NCBI GenBank assembly: GCA_018399135.1
Contig: JAGYPB010000029.1
Span: 1-34,787 of the forward strand
Length of the DNA: 34,787 bases
Direction: 5' to 3'
Source of the DNA: Deltaproteobacteria bacterium
GTDB taxonomy: Bacteria; Desulfobacterota; Desulfuromonadia; Desulfuromonadales; Geopsychrobacteraceae
Made by a program: the position numbers and the translations under genes. Positions 8,456 to 16,218 of this stretch are shown here, one piece after another; position 1 is the stretch's first letter; each line of letters starts with the position of its first letter. The notes under the pieces are model-generated. The model saw nothing but the letters and a program-made list of their open reading frames with translations. It did not search any database and had not been told where the DNA came from.

Positions 8456-8796
8456 GGTGAAAGCCTTTCGACGATAGCAACGTCAAGGGTGATCTCGCCG
8501 CCGCGTGGGGTGATTTTTTTAAGGACGCCATGCCACAAGCCGTCCGGCCGCGAGATGATCAGCTCCGGCCAGGCGCGCAGCCAGCTAGTCAGCAGCTCGT
8601 GGCGGGTGGGGTTGTAGGGGATGCTGATGCGCATGGCGCTGTTGCCCCATGAAAAACCGGAGTCGGTGATCGCCACCTGGTTGTCAAGAGTCACATCGGT
8701 GCGGATGTTGCGGCTGGCTGCTCCGTCAGCGTCTCTCCATTTTGCTTCGGTGATAGTGGCCCCGTTGTATCCGGTTTTTGGTGTCAAGTGGATCAT
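8452..8796 (-). CDS. Putative tail protein, 114 aa
   Basis: The 114-residue protein is without Cys and mixes beta-like stretches (TDVTLDNQVAIT, ISIPYNP) with a Trp-rich centre (LLTSWLRAWPELI). I know no family for it. The start overlaps the stop of the tape measure gene by 4 bases, and its own stop overlaps the next start, placing it firmly in the tail operon. Proteins immediately downstream of the tape measure are usually distal tail or tip components, which is the best guess here. Confidence 0.6.
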   Translation of the reverse strand: MIHLTPKTGYNGATITEAKWRDADGAASRNIRTDVTLDNQVAITDSGFSWGNSAMRISIPYNPTRHELLTSWLRAWPELIISRPDGLWHGVLKKITPRGGEITLDVAIVERLSP

Positions 8797-11387
8797 GCGA
8801 AATCAGCCCCCATGCCTAACAGCAGCTCGGTTTGCTCCATGGCAACCCGCAGCTGGACTTTTTCCATGATCGACCAGAGCACTTGCTCAAGGGCGGGCTC
8901 CAGCCCGTCGCTTTCGATCTTGATCAGCGCCTCACCCGATTGCAGCCGGTCAATTTTAAGCTCGGCCAGGCGGGTCTGGGCGTTGGCCATGCTGACCTGT
9001 GCGTCAACCAGCTTAGACTGATCCTGCATGGCGGACTCGATCCAGCCGGACAGTTTTGATTTTTCCCACAGCCCGGTGTCGTTGTCGGAAAACATGGAAA
9101 ACATGTCGGGCAACATGCCGGTGATGCTGCCGATACTGCTGCTGATCCCCTCAAACACGGCCTTGATTTTGTCGGCCTCGGCGACAACGGCCACTGAGTT
9201 AAACGCATACATGGCTTCGATGCGCTTGGTGGTCTCTTGCGTTTGCAGGCCTTCGAGTTGTAGCGCGGCCTTTATGCGCTCGGTGGTGGCCTCGATTTGA
9301 GAAATATCGACCTCAGCTGTGGCCTGAATTGTTGCTATCCGCTCTTTGCTGGTCAGGTCGTTGAGTTGCATGTCAAGCTCATGTGCCTGACGCTGCTGGG
9401 TTTCGAGCTCTTTAGTGACCTCGCTGGCGGCGCGCGCCAGGTTGCCCTGAGCATCAACAGCACGCTCCCACTCGCCGTTGAGCTCGTTGTAGGTAATCAG
9501 CCCCTCGCGCTCCAGGCGGTCAAGCTCTTTGACACTGTCAATGCGCAGGCCGGTGGCCTGTGACAGCTCTGACAGGCGCTGCGCAACAGCCGCTTGCTGC
9601 TGCATCCACTCGCGGGTGGTTTCGACGTTTTGATTCAGGATGCGGTCTGATTCGGTGGTGACGCCTGCCAACTTGAGAATTTCATTGGTCAGCAGAGCAA
9701 CCCCGGCAACTCCGGCAGCTGCTCCGATAAATGGTGCCAGCAGCGCACCGACCGATGTGGCGAGAGCTGTAATTCCGACAGTGCTGATGCTAGCCAGCGA
9801 CTTAAATGACAGCACGGCTGCCGCAACGGTCGTTGCCACGTTGCTGATGCCATCGGTCGCGACATTGAGCAGCAGCGCCGACCCGAGGGCTTTGCCGATC
9901 AGCTCAAACTGCTCGGGCGAGAGCTTGCTGATCTGCTCCAGTACGGTGACGATGGCGGAGAAAAAACCCGGCAGGGCGCTGATGATTCCGGCGTTGATGT
10001 TGGTCAGGTTGGCGATGGAGTTGACAAAGGTCTGCATACCGGCGGCCATGCCATCAACGGTGGTCAGGTCGACATCGCCGAAAATGGCGTCCATGACGGA
10101 CTTGACGGCGGCTTGCAGGTTGTCAAAGCTGCCGGCGAGCTGGTCCCAGTTGATCTTGGCAATCGCTTCGGGGAGGATCTGAGCGGTGCCTTCGAGCAGC
10201 TTGGCGATGTCGGCCATGACCCCCTGGAAGATGCCGATCAGCCCGTCAAAGTCTCCGGCATTGACAGCCTGGATGACACCCTGGATGTTGGCGGTCAGGG
10301 CGCTGATGATGTCACCATAGCCGGAGAGCAGTTGATCGCCGACGGCGACCAGCGCCCCTCGGACGTTGTTGGCGAGCTTCTGGTTCTGCAGGTCGAAGTT
10401 GTCGACCATTTTTTCAAAGGCTGACTCGGCCGATCCAGCGCGGCTTTCCATCGCTTCCAGGGCGTCGGCAAATTTGCCGGACTCGCCACCGGCCAGGCTG
10501 AGCACCCCGGCGAGCCCTTCGACGCTGCCAAACAGGCGCGACATGACATCGATGTTGCCGTCGGTAGCTTCCCAGACCATTTCCAGAAAACCATTCAGCC
10601 CCATGGCCTCGAGGGCGGTACTGTTAAACTGGATGCCCAGCTCCTCGGCTACAGTCTTGGCGTCGGCGGTTGGTTTGATGATGTTGGACAGTGCCGATTT
10701 GATGCTGGTGATCGCCTGACTGGTCGGCATACCGGAGGCTGTCAACGCTGCGATAGCTGCACCCAGGTCGTCAAATGGCACACCGGCAGCAGCTGCCACG
10801 CTGGTGACTTGCGCCAGGGAGGCGTTCAGTTCCGGGATGGTGGTCTGCCCCTCTTTGACGGTCGTGAAAAAGATGTCGGCATAATCTTCGGCCTCATCCA
10901 TCCCTGCACCGTAGGCATTCAAGGTGGACACCAGGCCGGTCATGGTGCTGCCCAGGTCAGCTTTCCCGGCAACGGCGAGCTGCTCGGCAATACGCACGGC
11001 GTCGAGGCTGTCCTCGTAATCAACCCCGGCAGAAATGGCAGCATAGAGGGCCCCGTTGATCTCATCCAGGCTCTGCGTGCTTTCGGAGGAATAGTCGAGA
11101 ATCGCTTGGCGGTAATCACCCAGGCTGTCGGCGCTGCCATCGATCAGCGTCGTAATCTCGGCAAATTGCCCGGAGAACTCACCGGCGGCGGCAATGGATA
11201 GCCCGGCGGCGGCAGCCCCCATGCCAATAATAGCGGCCTCGGCCTTGAGGGCGTTGATGGCCAGGTCGGCAAATGGGGCGCTGGCGCTGTTGAGGGATGA
11301 CAGGCTGCGCTCAACCTCGCCAATGGTTTTGGATAGGTCGTTGCGCCCGCCGAATATGATCTCAACTGTTTTTTGTAGATCAGCCAT
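8793..11387 (-). CDS. Tail tape measure protein, 864 aa
   Basis: This is the longest tail gene, directly after the two tail-chaperone genes as in siphophages. Residues about 70-340 have the core signature of the TP901-type tape measure family (GEFSGQFAEITTLIDG, ESTQSLDEINGALYAAISAGVDY, DLGAAIAALTASGMPTSQAI). Several hydrophobic helices follow (about 460-590, Ala/Leu/Val-rich), and a coiled coil lies near the C-terminus (about 620-740). It sets tail length, is packed in the tail lumen and is ejected ahead of the DNA. The frame is intact with no indel. Confidence 0.92.
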   Translation of the reverse strand: MADLQKTVEIIFGGRNDLSKTIGEVERSLSSLNSASAPFADLAINALKAEAAIIGMGAAAAGLSIAAAGEFSGQFAEITTLIDGSADSLGDYRQAILDYSSESTQSLDEINGALYAAISAGVDYEDSLDAVRIAEQLAVAGKADLGSTMTGLVSTLNAYGAGMDEAEDYADIFFTTVKEGQTTIPELNASLAQVTSVAAAAGVPFDDLGAAIAALTASGMPTSQAITSIKSALSNIIKPTADAKTVAEELGIQFNSTALEAMGLNGFLEMVWEATDGNIDVMSRLFGSVEGLAGVLSLAGGESGKFADALEAMESRAGSAESAFEKMVDNFDLQNQKLANNVRGALVAVGDQLLSGYGDIISALTANIQGVIQAVNAGDFDGLIGIFQGVMADIAKLLEGTAQILPEAIAKINWDQLAGSFDNLQAAVKSVMDAIFGDVDLTTVDGMAAGMQTFVNSIANLTNINAGIISALPGFFSAIVTVLEQISKLSPEQFELIGKALGSALLLNVATDGISNVATTVAAAVLSFKSLASISTVGITALATSVGALLAPFIGAAAGVAGVALLTNEILKLAGVTTESDRILNQNVETTREWMQQQAAVAQRLSELSQATGLRIDSVKELDRLEREGLITYNELNGEWERAVDAQGNLARAASEVTKELETQQRQAHELDMQLNDLTSKERIATIQATAEVDISQIEATTERIKAALQLEGLQTQETTKRIEAMYAFNSVAVVAEADKIKAVFEGISSSIGSITGMLPDMFSMFSDNDTGLWEKSKLSGWIESAMQDQSKLVDAQVSMANAQTRLAELKIDRLQSGEALIKIESDGLEPALEQVLWSIMEKVQLRVAMEQTELLLGMGADFA

Positions 11388-11395
11388 TTAAACCC

Positions 11396-11551
11396 CTTTA
11401 ACGGAGAGGCGCGGAGGTGGAGAGGCGGAGAGAAGGTCAAAACCTTTTTTTGAGGTAACCCTAAACCTTGATCTTTTGGTTTAAGTCTTTAACCCCAGAT
11501 CTTTGTTTTTGCTTTTCTCTGCGACTCTCCTCCTCTGCGACTCTCCGTTAA
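11396..11551. repeat. Imperfect inverted repeat of a purine-rich dispersed element
   Basis: The left arm (about 11396-11440, TTTAACGGAGAGGCGCGGAG and on) is repeated in inverted orientation at about 11510-11551 (ending CGACTCTCCGTTAA), with about 70 bases between. Related purine-rich strings with CAGAGG or CGGAGAGG occur at 14611, 21211-21242 and 24218-24240. The element separates the tape measure gene from the chaperone genes and has no supported ORF. It resembles intergenic repeats dispersed in bacterial chromosomes. Confidence 0.6.
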
Positions 11552-11555
11552 TATC

Positions 11556-11669
11556 TTAGTTTTTCTTCCTGCTCTCTTCTTTGTCCTGGTAATACAATTC
11601 CCACAGTTCCAGCTCGTCCGGCGTCAACCATCCGTGCGGGAAGATGTCTGGCCGCATCTCATACATCAT
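11556..11669 (-). CDS. Small tail assembly chaperone (gpT position), 37 aa
   Basis: A 38-codon frame starts at ATG 11669, overlapping the stop of the larger chaperone gene (ATGA), and ends at TAA 11556. The sequence is acidic and aromatic (FPHGWLTPDELELWELYYQD), like the short T-type moiety following the G-type chaperone in siphophages. No clear slippery heptamer is visible, so coupled reinitiation is more likely than a programmed frameshift here. It would bind the tape measure with the G-type protein during tail assembly. Confidence 0.65.
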   Translation of the reverse strand: MMYEMRPDIFPHGWLTPDELELWELYYQDKEESRKKN

Positions 11670-12160
11670 TCGGCCTCTGGCGTCGCAGAGGGTGAGGGCT
11701 GCGCGGATTTCGCCGTCTTGCCAGAGGCGTTGGGCTTTCCCAGGACACGGCCTGCACCGGTCAACTGTAAAATTTTATTTGTCAGTTGGTAGAACTCGGT
11801 CGGGCAATCTTCGGAGAGCAACACGGCGTCGCTGTGCTTGATCTCCGGCTCGACACATGCCAGGGCCAGCATCTCAATGCGCTGACAAACATCATCCGGG
11901 ATCTCGGGGCCGTCCGACAGTTGCTTGATGGCGCGGGCCTTTTCGTCGCTGTTGCCACCGATCAGGGCGGCGGCCATGGCGGCAGTGTCGCGCTGGCGGT
12001 TGGCGGCTTCTTTGCAGCGGCCCAGCTCGGCAGCGGACAGCCCCCGCACGGTGATCAGCGGTTCGGCGTCGTCAAAGTAGGGCGCGAGCTGCGGCACCTT
12101 GATCTGCTCGGTGCGTGGGGCGCGGCGCTCGTTGCGGTATTTTTCGATATTGAATGACAT
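11666..12160 (-). CDS. Tail assembly chaperone (gpG-like), 164 aa
   Basis: ATG 12160 with AAGAGGA upstream is preferred to the longer frame from 12187. The protein begins SFNIEKYRNE and contains ITVRGLSAAELGRCKEAANR, typical of tail chaperones between the major tail protein and the tape measure. The middle and C-terminal parts are mostly helical with an Ala/Ser/Pro-rich tail. It is assigned mainly by position and by the coupled T-type ORF that follows. Such proteins coat the tape measure and are absent from the mature tail. Confidence 0.75.
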   Translation of the reverse strand: MSFNIEKYRNERRAPRTEQIKVPQLAPYFDDAEPLITVRGLSAAELGRCKEAANRQRDTAAMAAALIGGNSDEKARAIKQLSDGPEIPDDVCQRIEMLALACVEPEIKHSDAVLLSEDCPTEFYQLTNKILQLTGAGRVLGKPNASGKTAKSAQPSPSATPEAE

Positions 12161-12181
12161 GCTGTTCCTCTTACCGGGCGC

Positions 12182-12232
12182 GATCAATCACGCCCCTACG
12201 GTTGCGGGTTTTACGTAGGGGCGTGATTGATC
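12182..12232. repeat. Perfect 19-bp palindromic element
   Basis: GATCAATCACGCCCCTACG at 12182-12200 and its exact reverse complement at 12214-12232 flank a 13-base loop. This CGCCCCTACG-type palindrome resembles repeats scattered in the intergenic DNA of many environmental proteobacteria. It lies between the major tail gene and the chaperone gene and could also act as an mRNA-stabilising or partly terminating hairpin, although no T-run follows. Confidence 0.8.
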
Positions 12233-12255
12233 ACGCCCCAGATCACGTCAATCTA

Positions 12256-13248
12256 TTATCTGAACTCTGCACTCGCAACATCCGCCGTGACCGTACAGGG
12301 AACGCGGGGGCGCTGGCCGGGGCTGTAGCTGCGGCTGATGCCCAGTGTCCCTTGCGTGACGATGTGGGCGCTGGCGGCGCGGTTGGGGTAAAACTTGACG
12401 GTGACTTTTTTGTTTTTCTGCGCGATGAAGGCGTCGGTGATGCCGTCAGTGGCGACGACTTCAAAGCTGGCGGCTCCGAGGCTGCTGGATTGCTCGCCGA
12501 TGGGGCCGTCGAAGGTGTCGACAGAGGAAACAGAGTGGCTGGTTTCTGCCGGGGTGAAGCTGGTGCCGCGTGGCAGGTCGTCGAAGCTGGGGATGGAATA
12601 TTGCATCCAGACCCCCTTGGGGAGATCGCCGGTGTGGCGCAGATCCAGTGCCTCATTAAAGCGCACATAAGCGGTTTCGGTGCCCAGCTCGGTGAAATGG
12701 ATGCCCAGTCCGACCGGGTTGATGGTGGGGGCCGGGAACATGGAGCGCTGAGTATAGGTTCCGCCCTGCAGGATCTCAGCGGCAGTGACAACTGCCTCGG
12801 CGCTGGCGGTAACACGCACCTGGCCGATCTCGATACTGCCGACCGGGATATAGGGGGCTGAGCCGGCAACGCCGCGATCATCCACAAAGGTGGTGTCTGC
12901 TGCTGGCGTACCCTCAACCTCGACCACAGCACCGGAACTGTTGACCGTGATGCTGCAGACCTTGGCAACATTGGTATCCGGGCGAGTGATGCCGACGGTG
13001 CCGGCGGTAACGGAGCGCAGGACGCCGCCGACATGGGCGGTGAAGGCGGTAAAAGCGATGGTGTCTGCTGCGCCAGGGGAGATGATGTTATACCCGGTGA
13101 CAACGCCGTCAGGGCGGATGTCGGGCGTAGTGACGCCGGAAATCAGCAGGGCGGTGGGGTTGAATACCTGGGCACTGCCTGCATCGGTCAGTTCCTCAAA
13201 CTCGGTCAGCGTTTGGGCAATTTCGATCTGGATCTTTTCGTTGGCCAT
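12256..13248 (-). CDS. Major tail tube protein, 330 aa
   Basis: The 330-residue protein begins MANEKIQIEIAQTL and is beta-rich and low in Cys, with conserved-looking stretches (PTALLISGVTTPDIR, GQVRVTASAEAVV). It lies between the tail terminator-like gene and the tail chaperone, the standard place of the major tail protein, and has the usual size. It would polymerise around the tape measure to form the tail tube. The C-terminal part may be an extra surface domain. A strong GGAGAA ribosome site precedes ATG 13248. Confidence 0.78.
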   Translation of the reverse strand: MANEKIQIEIAQTLTEFEELTDAGSAQVFNPTALLISGVTTPDIRPDGVVTGYNIISPGAADTIAFTAFTAHVGGVLRSVTAGTVGITRPDTNVAKVCSITVNSSGAVVEVEGTPAADTTFVDDRGVAGSAPYIPVGSIEIGQVRVTASAEAVVTAAEILQGGTYTQRSMFPAPTINPVGLGIHFTELGTETAYVRFNEALDLRHTGDLPKGVWMQYSIPSFDDLPRGTSFTPAETSHSVSSVDTFDGPIGEQSSSLGAASFEVVATDGITDAFIAQKNKKVTVKFYPNRAASAHIVTQGTLGISRSYSPGQRPRVPCTVTADVASAEFR

Positions 13249-13268
13249 GATGTTCTCCTTTTTATTGT

Positions 13269-13742
13269 TTATGGCTGTTCAAACGGGTTGTTGTTTTGCG
13301 TTTCGTAAACGACCTCCCATGAGGTGGTGGCCACCATGGCCTGGTCGGTGTCTTGCGGATAATCATCGACGCCGCCGCCGATATAATGGACATCGATGGC
13401 AAGGCCGCCGAGAGTATGGTCGACACCGGGGATCTCCTTGCGCATCTGCGCCAGTAGATATTCGCCCAGGTCAACCGGGAGCCAGTCGCCGAGCAAACAC
13501 ACCATACTGATACTGACCGGCATGGTCATCTGGTCGACGCCATATTGCCGCTCGGATTGCTCCGGTTGGGGGATGATCACCACGGCGGGAACTTCGGATG
13601 GTTGTAGGCTTTGCCTCGCCCAATAAACCGAAGGCGTCCGCTCACGATCATCCGGCAGCAGGGCTACCAGGTTGTGGCAGATGTCGCCCAATTTAGTCAG
13701 GATGCGGGAGCGGATACTGTGGGTTGTGGTTAGGTCGGTCAT
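13269..13742 (-). CDS. Tail terminator / minor tail protein, 157 aa
   Basis: The protein begins SIRSRILTKLGDICHNLVAL and contains PAVVIIPQPEQ and MPVSISMVCLL. This alpha-beta pattern is common in gpU-like tail terminators, which cap the tail tube and join it to the head. It starts one base after the gpZ-like gene and precedes the major tail gene, the expected order Z-U-V. No membrane segment is visible. The assignment is from position and general pattern. Confidence 0.68.
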   Translation of the reverse strand: MTDLTTTHSIRSRILTKLGDICHNLVALLPDDRERTPSVYWARQSLQPSEVPAVVIIPQPEQSERQYGVDQMTMPVSISMVCLLGDWLPVDLGEYLLAQMRKEIPGVDHTLGGLAIDVHYIGGGVDDYPQDTDQAMVATTSWEVVYETQNNNPFEQP

Positions 13743-14309
13743 TTATCTTGCCTTTGACAATATATAATTCGCCTCTACCTCGAGGCGGGCTTGCAATGTG
13801 GTGTCGGCTTTGCTCTGTAATGCCTTTTGCACTTCCGGCTTGCTCAGGGCGTCTTCAATCCGCGGGCCGGTGAGTCGTTGCAGCGGGTAGCGTCCGACGA
13901 TCACGCCGCCAACCTTGGCGCGGCGGAAAATGTGCTGCACGTTATTTTTTCCGATCTGGATAAAGCCCCCAGTCACCTTTTTTCTGGCGTCACCTTTGAT
14001 TACGATCACAGCGGCGCGCTGGCTGTTGCCGGTGGCCCCAAACTGGATCAGGCCAATGGGCTTTCCTTTTGACTGCCAGTGCCCGGTCAAGTTGGCGCGA
14101 GTGGTCTTTTTAACGCTAAAATTCTGCTTTACCCTGGCGGCTTTGAGATTGTAGACCTTGCGCACCTGGATCGATCCTTCCGTGTTGACCGCTGTAAGCG
14201 CCCGATTGATCGCCCGCGACAGGGCCAGTGGCACCTCACCATCCATCAGAAAGAAATCTGACTTGAGGCGGTCAAGGTCTGCCGGGTTGATTTCGATAGT
14301 CGGCCTCAT
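13743..14309 (-). CDS. Minor tail protein Z-like (head-tail joining), 188 aa
   Basis: The sequence matches the pattern of the prophage minor tail protein Z family: PLALSRAINRALTAVNTEGSI near the N-terminus, then RVKQNFSVKKTT, then GGFIQIGKNNVQHIF.R and a C-terminal helix. The protein is basic, as is usual. It overlaps the upstream FII-like gene by 4 bases (ATGA). Lambda gpZ acts late in tail assembly, at the head-proximal end. The length fits the family (about 190). Confidence 0.8.
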   Translation of the reverse strand: MRPTIEINPADLDRLKSDFFLMDGEVPLALSRAINRALTAVNTEGSIQVRKVYNLKAARVKQNFSVKKTTRANLTGHWQSKGKPIGLIQFGATGNSQRAAVIVIKGDARKKVTGGFIQIGKNNVQHIFRRAKVGGVIVGRYPLQRLTGPRIEDALSKPEVQKALQSKADTTLQARLEVEANYILSKAR

Positions 14310-14599
14310 ATCTCAATCATCTCCTTGCTCAGTTCCAACATCCAGCTTCCGTGCTCGATGCGCGGGCGGTTGGTCACGCGCCAGATCGAGCCATCAGCGC
14401 GGGTCAGCTTGGTGTTGCGGGGGATGCTGACGAAATCCTCGCCCAGTACCTCGGCAACCAGGGTGTGATCGTCGACATACCCGGCCTGCTCGCCTTCGGC
14501 GATGCTGCTGATCAATCCCCGGCAGGGTGTCGTGCCGATGATGATCTCCTCACCGAAGTCGGTAATGGCGAGGCGTAAGGGGAGCAGGGTGTCGATCAT
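14306..14599 (-). CDS. Head-tail connector, FII-like, 97 aa
   Basis: ATG 14599 has a clear AAAGGAG ribosome site 9 bases upstream and is preferred to 14632. The small beta-rich protein contains VLGEDFVSIPRNTKLTRADG and WRVTNRPRIEHG, the pattern of lambda FII-like proteins that form the neck and joining surface. It is followed with a 4-base overlap by the gpZ-like gene, as expected. The separate segment 14600-14664 contains the purine-rich string TTTAACGGAGAG. Confidence 0.72.
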   Translation of the reverse strand: MIDTLLPLRLAITDFGEEIIIGTTPCRGLISSIAEGEQAGYVDDHTLVAEVLGEDFVSIPRNTKLTRADGSIWRVTNRPRIEHGSWMLELSKEMIEI

Positions 14600-14664
14600 T
14601 GTTACATTCTCCTTTAACGGAGAGCACGGCACGCCGCGGCCCTTACGGTCGATTGCAGCAGCGC

Positions 14665-14763
14665 TTATAGCACGGCGCGTCGCCCTGTGTTAGGCAGATG
14701 CTTTTCCGCCACATCTCGGGTATTTGCTGATTCGAGCCGTACGTAGGGGTTGGGGCAGGTCAT
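14665..14763 (-). CDS. Possible small coupled ORF, 32 aa
   Basis: ATG 14763 overlaps the endolysin stop as ATGA, and the frame runs 33 codons to TAA 14665 (begins MTCPNPYVRLESANTR). The tight coupling and hydrophilic sequence support expression. A second overlapping short frame is rich in Cys, so the real product is uncertain. I recognise no family. Confidence 0.4.
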   Translation of the reverse strand: MTCPNPYVRLESANTRDVAEKHLPNTGRRAVL

Positions 14764-15194
14764 AAATAGGTCTCCACCATCCTGATCAACACCTCTTTGG
14801 GTGGGAACAGGTAACCGGGACAGGTTTTGTCGGCTACGTCGCGGTGATATTTGATGGTTTCGGGGCTGATCTCCAGCCGGTAGTTGCGGGCGATGTCGGC
14901 GATGACCAGGGCGAGGTAGTCGAGGCGACTCATGCTCGGCAGGTCGCGGTCAAAGTTGCCGACCATGCAGATGCCGATATGGGTAGCGTTTAAGCCGACG
15001 GCGTGGGCTCCGGGTATGGAGAGGGGGCGACCGATGCGCATGCGCAGGGTGCCGTAGACATCCTCGATACCGTAGTGGTAGCCGATTTCGTCCCAGCCGT
15101 TGTGCTCGATATGATAGCGGCGGATCGCTTCCCAAGAGCTGGACGCGCTGTCAGCCGTTGCACTGTGGTGGATGCAGATGCCTTGCCAGATCAT
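14760..15194 (-). CDS. Endolysin: N-acetylmuramoyl-L-alanine amidase (T7 lysozyme type)
   Basis: The 144-residue protein is a single amidase_2/PGRP domain without a cell-wall-binding module or signal peptide. Residues match the T7 lysozyme zinc site: His 9/10 in IHHSAT, His 117 and Cys 125 in YHRDVADKTCPG. The DEIGYHYGI stretch (35-43) and HIGICMVGNFD (72-82) are family hallmarks. It cuts the amide bond between MurNAc and L-Ala in peptidoglycan. It lies in the head-tail block, far from the holin and spanin genes at 2.3-3.0 kb, and is coupled by 4 bases to the membrane protein upstream, which may be its own holin. Confidence 0.92.
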   Translation of the reverse strand: MIWQGICIHHSATADSASSSWEAIRRYHIEHNGWDEIGYHYGIEDVYGTLRMRIGRPLSIPGAHAVGLNATHIGICMVGNFDRDLPSMSRLDYLALVIADIARNYRLEISPETIKYHRDVADKTCPGYLFPPKEVLIRMVETYL

Positions 15195-15424
15195 GTGGTG
15201 ATGTCTCCACTTCTGCGGCCATAGCGCACGTTCTGTTCGCCGCGCAAGGTGTAAAAATCACGCTCCAGCGACTCCAGGCGCTTGAACATGGTGGCCTGAT
15301 TGCGGTCGATCTGTTGCAGGGTTCGGACGGCAAACCAGATGAACGCGCCAAACAACAGCACAATGGCGACTTGCATTAAGTCAGGTGTGCCGAACCAGCT
15401 TGGTGTGTTTGATGCCTCCAGCAA
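15191..15424 (-). CDS. Small single-span membrane protein, possible holin
   Basis: Translation most likely starts at TTG 15424, which follows AAAAGGAG at proper spacing; no ATG is near. One membrane segment (about 17-34, MQVAIVLLFGAFIWFAV) is followed by a charged helical tail (LQQIDRNQATMFKRLESLERD), an N-out/C-in type I topology. It overlaps the amidase start by 4 bases. The arrangement suggests a holin or holin accessory working with the endolysin, but a structural membrane protein is possible. Confidence 0.6.
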   Translation of the reverse strand: MLEASNTPSWFGTPDLMQVAIVLLFGAFIWFAVRTLQQIDRNQATMFKRLESLERDFYTLRGEQNVRYGRRSGDITT

Positions 15425-15436
15425 AATAGACTCCTT

Positions 15437-16165
15437 TTATGTCTGTTTTTTGCGCCGTGGTGCTGGGCGCTTTTTTTTGGTTTCGACTGTTTTTGCCGGT
15501 ATCCTGGCCTTGCCGAACACGTCGACCAAGGGGCCGCTGATCGCTTTGATCGGTGCCCTGGTGTGCTCGGTGATGCGCTCCCAGCAGGCGACCTGTCCGG
15601 CCAGGTCAAAGCCCTGGTTAATCTCGGTGCTGTGAAAATGTTTCATTTGTCCGGTGTAGCAATCCATTCCGCACAACCAGATGCTGTCGGCCCCCATATA
15701 GTCTGCCAGCCATACGCCCAGCCCGGCGGTCATGCCGTGGTTGATGTAGGGCACGTCGAGCATGTGGGTGGCGTGGTTTCCGTGGGGTGTCACCACCAGG
15801 GGCGCGGTTTGTGCTGCTGCGGCCAGTTCGTTGGTGCCGGCCGGGGCGTCAAAAAACACGATGCAATCGCACGGATACCCATGCAGATGCGCGTGATGGT
15901 TGATGCCGATCAGCACCGGGTTCAGATGGCTGATTTTATCGATGTCGGTTGGCAGGGATGGCCCGCCACCCAACAGGGCGACCGGGCGACCGGCAAAGCG
16001 GCCCTGCAGTTCGGCGACGCTGGGCTTGGTATCCTCTCCGGTCAGGAATCGCGCTTTGTTGGCGGCGATCAGGTCGCGGGCTTCTTTCTCCGTGACCTGC
16101 TCAATGCCTCCAGCGCAAACCTCGCGGCCAGAAACCAGCGTATTTCGTAAAATCTTGACTTTCAT
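15437..16165 (-). CDS. DUF115-like phage protein, 242 aa
   Basis: Residues 1-45 resemble the short head-region module found after major capsid genes in other phages (VSGREVCAGGIEQVTEKEA). Residues 60-220 form a Rossmann-like domain with a glycine-rich loop (PVALLGGGPSLP, 61-72), then LIGINHHAHL and DCIVFFDAP, as in the DUF115/6-hydroxymethylpterin-pyrophosphokinase-like superfamily that includes flagellin-modification factors. The C-terminus is a Lys/Arg-rich tail. It sits immediately after the capsid gene. Its activity is unknown; modification of capsid or host surface sugars is only a guess. Confidence 0.65.
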   Translation of the reverse strand: MKVKILRNTLVSGREVCAGGIEQVTEKEARDLIAANKARFLTGEDTKPSVAELQGRFAGRPVALLGGGPSLPTDIDKISHLNPVLIGINHHAHLHGYPCDCIVFFDAPAGTNELAAAAQTAPLVVTPHGNHATHMLDVPYINHGMTAGLGVWLADYMGADSIWLCGMDCYTGQMKHFHSTEINQGFDLAGQVACWERITEHTRAPIKAISGPLVDVFGKARIPAKTVETKKKRPAPRRKKQT

Positions 16166-16177
16166 CGCTCACCTGGT

Positions 16178-16199
16178 GCCGGGGCATTGCTGCCCCGGC
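16178..16199 (-). terminator. Strong hairpin after the major capsid gene
   Basis: A perfect 9-bp stem (GCCGGGGCA / TGCCCCGGC) with a 4-base loop lies 20 bases after the capsid fusion stop. It has no downstream T-run, so it may protect the capsid mRNA or reduce rather than stop transcription into the next gene, whose ATG is at 16165. Confidence 0.5.
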
Positions 16200-16218
16200 G
16201 GCTAGTGGTTGTCAGTTA

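Noticed and set aside
11666-11700. Programmed frameshift between the G-type and T-type tail chaperone genes
   Set aside because: No slippery heptamer such as GGGAAAG is visible before the stop, while the ATGA overlap offers a simple reinitiation start.
12154-12861. 235-codon plus-strand frame opposite the major tail gene
   Set aside because: Low-complexity Gly/Ala/Asp composition and exact antisense position to an intact tail gene indicate a shadow.
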